A DNA stretch of 64,000 nucleotides, taken from the NCBI GenBank assembly GCA_025642065.1, contig JAODUP010000156.1, forward strand, positions 941,001 to 1,005,000. Direction: 5' to 3'. Each line of letters starts with the position of its first letter. Within the stretch, counting starts at the first letter, position 1. Shown in pieces: positions 63,901 to 64,000 of this stretch. Position numbers and translations under genes: made by a program. This stretch comes from Paralvinella palmiformis. Lineage: Eukaryota > Annelida > Polychaeta > Terebellida > Alvinellidae. The notes beneath the pieces were generated by a model. The model was not told where the DNA came from. It was given only the letters and a program-made list of their open reading frames with translations, and made no database searches.

Positions 63901-64000
63901 TTTCTGCAAATACTTTTGTCAATTTAATTCTATCTTGTTAATAACTTCACTTAGTTTGGCACGCACGCACACACACACACCTGATCAAAACCTACCTTCT
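43881..64000 (-). CDS. PARP14-like mono-ADP-ribosyltransferase (3' part; 5' end outside the window)
   Basis: Thirteen exons (minus): 64000-63996 (partial), 63822-63583, 61228-61013, 60360-58863, 56315-56125, 54518-54283, 53344-53074, 51446-51310, 51150-51013, 50665-50446, 46790-46639, 45908-45731, 44179-43881; phases agree throughout, 1,259 visible residues. Domains in visible numbering: RRM-like ~30-80 (ILVLGLAPETTREILELYFE) and ~100-153 (VEVYPINGVDEEVLELYFD); KH-like region 154-652 in one 1.5-kb exon; macrodomain ~654-886; Ser/acidic linker ~890-977; WWE 978-1050 (YYWEYISDDGAYEPF); ART ~1060-1259 (LYHGT, GRGVYFAREASYS, AYPEYLITF). This is the PARP14 architecture, but with one macrodomain instead of three. 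By alignment to PARP1 the triad is His1137, Tyr1176, Met1237; lack of Glu predicts mono-ADP-ribosylation. The macrodomain has lost its glycine loops. One intron uses a GC donor. PARP14 acts in immune signalling in vertebrates; the role here is unknown. Confidence 0.9.
44335..44555 (+). repeat. SINE family 3 copy with short (ACTC)n tail
   Basis: tRNA-B-box-like GGTGCGAATCCCAGTGTGCT, then TGACCAGTGCTAAGCCTAAA, then an ACTCACTCACCC tail. Lies in the last intron of the PARP14-like gene. Confidence 0.55.
44905..45115. repeat. 27-bp minisatellite with alternating variants
   Basis: About eight copies of a 27-bp unit, GTTGTAAACAACAGTCTCTT plus GCCATGT. Units alternate between CCATGTGTTG and CCACATGTTG, giving a 54-bp higher-order period; one copy is shortened (AACAAGTCTC). 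It is open in several frames on both strands, but lies inside an intron. Confidence 0.9.
45393..45544. repeat. (ACTC)n microsatellite, tail of a SINE family 3 copy
   Basis: About 38 ACTC units with two phase slips. The preceding 45190-45392 contains GGTAGTGTGGTAGGCCAAGG-like SINE body sequence. It encodes long HSLT repeats on paper, which are not genes. Confidence 0.85.
46367..46556 (-). repeat. SINE family 1 copy
   Basis: TGTTTTACAGCCTCTTTTGT to GGTTGG-type head (CATTACCAGTTAGAACATGG) with a (CA)n insertion in the middle (46468-46490). PARP14-like gene intron. Confidence 0.8.
46979..47950. mobile_element. Non-autonomous DNA element, ~970 bp, inverted termini
   Basis: Left end TACCATAATCTTCCATGTAT, right end reverse-complemented TACCATAATCTCCCATGTAT. 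The similarity continues for a further ~10 bp, and TA dinucleotides bound both ends. No transposase frame inside. In the PARP14-like intron between the WWE and ART exons. Confidence 0.7.
48299..48694. mobile_element. MITE, ~396 bp, inverted termini bounded by TA
   Basis: Left end TACCGTAGGTCCCAGTCATT and right end reverse-complemented TACAGTAGGTCCCGGCCATT, both followed by AAG. A related segment (GTCGGCTTAATGGCCGGTGC) lies inside near 48361-48382. No coding capacity. Confidence 0.7.
49051..49148. repeat. Two (TA)n microsatellites
   Basis: TA runs at 49055-49086 and 49114-49148 separated by 27 bp, in the PARP14-like gene. Confidence 0.95.
50326..50372. repeat. 20-bp tandem triplication
   Basis: TTATCAGGGCTGACAACGTT-type unit repeated, preceded by a first divergent copy (GGGCTGGCAACTTTTTATCA), just before the (TA)n tract at 50390. 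Confidence 0.8.
50390..50434. repeat. (TA)n microsatellite beside the WWE exon donor
   Basis: About 22 TA units. The 5' splice site of the WWE exon occupies 50445-50441 on the minus strand, so the repeat starts within the first dozen intron bases. Confidence 0.95.
51597..51915 (+). repeat. SINE family 2 (different tRNA-like head), ~320 bp
   Basis: Head: TAGCGCAGTTAGTTAGAGTG with B box GGTTCGAGTCT. Body: ATGTGGCAATTGGTTCGCTC, GCTCCGTGCCTTTAATGGTA. 3' end: TACAGCGCCTCAGAACAGGG, TTCTGGAGCTATATAAACAT, typical of LINE-mobilised SINE tails. Only this copy was noticed in the window. Confidence 0.65.
52010..52186 (-). repeat. SINE family 1 copy
   Basis: GGGTTTTATGGCCACTTTTG, GGTAGGCTAAATGGGCCGAG, CCACACACCGCGATTTGAAC; the head is cut short at 52186. 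Confidence 0.8.
52505..52650 (+). repeat. Dispersed repeat, copy 2 (partner at 1121-1268)
   Basis: Same orientation as the 1.1 kb copy and about 85-90% alike by eye, over nearly the same ends. Confidence 0.75.
53600..54095 (+). mobile_element. LINE 3' end, second L2/CR1-like subfamily
   Basis: Plus-strand translation in broken frames: ITPILQKLHWLPIRQHIQLK, LITYKSMNDMAPKYLCELVS, RLSSQILLQVP, then the LWNRLP-like GIGCRQ region, and a CAGTGCCTTTGAATGGCTCC tail ending in (TTA)n. The sequence differs from the 13.7-14.5 kb LINE, so it is a separate lineage. PARP14-like gene intron. Confidence 0.8.
54577..54765 (-). repeat. SINE family 1 copy, full length
   Basis: (ATG)n, TTGATGTTTTACAACCACTT, GGCTAAATGGGCCGAGCGAC, then B box complement GATTCGAACTCG and head complement CTACCGGTTAGACC. 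Confidence 0.85.
54995..55092 (+). repeat. SINE reduced to its tRNA-like head, with target duplication
   Basis: ATTATAGTGTCACA (54995-55008) and ATTATAGTGCCACA (55079-55092) flank a 70-bp insert: GGCGCCTCCGTGGTCTAGCA, TAGCGTGTTGGACCACAGAT, ACCCGTGTTCAACATCATC. The whole SINE body is missing between the B box and the ATC tail. Confidence 0.85.
55983..56095 (-). repeat. SINE family 1 fragment
   Basis: GGCCGTTTTATGGCCACATT, TTAAATGGGCCGAGCAACCT, ending at the GCCCATGCTG junction. It lies just below the macrodomain exon at 56125. Confidence 0.75.
58132..58259. repeat. 32-bp tandem repeat, four copies
   Basis: Unit ATCAACAGACAGATGGCAGA plus AGAGTTTAGTTC, with minor substitutions. PARP14-like gene intron. 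Confidence 0.9.
60478..60665 (-). repeat. SINE family 1 copy, full length
   Basis: GATGTTTCATGGCCACTTTT, ATGGGCCGAGCGACCTCCAA, AGATTCGAACTCAGGTGGTA and GGCGCC head end. Confidence 0.85.
60880..60936. repeat. (TA)n microsatellite
   Basis: About 28 TA units with one phase break, in the PARP14-like gene. Confidence 0.95.
61646..61830. repeat. Degenerate ~34-36 bp tandem repeat
   Basis: Five to six copies of a unit like AGATATCAACACTCACTGAC followed by TCAAGTTCCC, strongly diverged. PARP14-like gene intron. Confidence 0.75.
62333..62430 (-). repeat. AT-rich repeat, inverted relative of the 10.3-10.8 kb pair
   Basis: TTTAAATCATTTGATCTAAA, TCACTGCAAAAAAATCATGT and AACTTTG correspond to the reverse complement of 10380-10470. 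A shorter relative is at about 63098-63135. Confidence 0.5.

Noticed and set aside
1..64000. CRISPR arrays, bacterial operons, viral genes
   Set aside because: No regular direct repeats with unique spacers, no prokaryotic gene organisation and no recognisable viral structural or replication genes were seen.

Overview
The window is animal nuclear DNA: AT-rich, multi-exon genes with GT-AG introns, several SINE families, L2-like LINE fragments, a decayed hAT transposon, MITE-like elements and many (AT)n, (CA)n and (ACTC)n tracts. The gene content (motile-cilium genes AK8 and CFAP77, a PARP14-like protein, an ORF1p/NADAR locus) and the repeat style suggest a marine invertebrate, most likely a mollusc or other lophotrochozoan. 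The phylum is an inference; motile cilia and multi-domain PARPs only establish Metazoa.

Layout. 1-252: last coding exon of an unidentified plus-strand gene. 253-5362: no gene recognised. 5363-16125 (minus): complete adenylate kinase 8, nine coding exons, 479 aa. 16126-16657: a 532-bp divergent promoter with two X-box-like RFX sites and a perfect TCTCGCGAGA (BANP/CGCG) palindrome. 16658-20781 (plus): complete CFAP77, six exons, 264 aa. 25084-31785 (minus): an unrecognised 230-aa protein beginning MGCMNS, predicted to be N-myristoylated and palmitoylated. 31786-38590: intergenic, holding a LINE copy split by a hAT element. 38595-39805 (plus): an intronless locus whose first frame resembles a retrotransposon ORF1p (coiled coil plus RRM-like region) and whose second frame, overlapping at an A6 run, encodes a NADAR (YbiA-like) domain. 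43881 to the right edge (minus): a PARP14-like mono-ADP-ribosyltransferase lacking its 5' end; thirteen exons give 1,259 visible residues in the order RRM, RRM, KH-like region, one degenerate macrodomain, Ser/acidic linker, WWE, ART.

How the genes relate. AK8 and CFAP77 form a head-to-head motile-cilium pair, and I recall both mapping to 9q34 in human. The NADAR locus (a family reported to act on ADP-ribosylated guanine) and the PARP14-like gene lie about 4 kb apart, convergent, so an ADP-ribose writer and a possible eraser or reader are neighbours. A functional link is only a hypothesis.

Exon boundaries were set by eye from splice sites, reading-phase continuity and family resemblance. No database search was possible.
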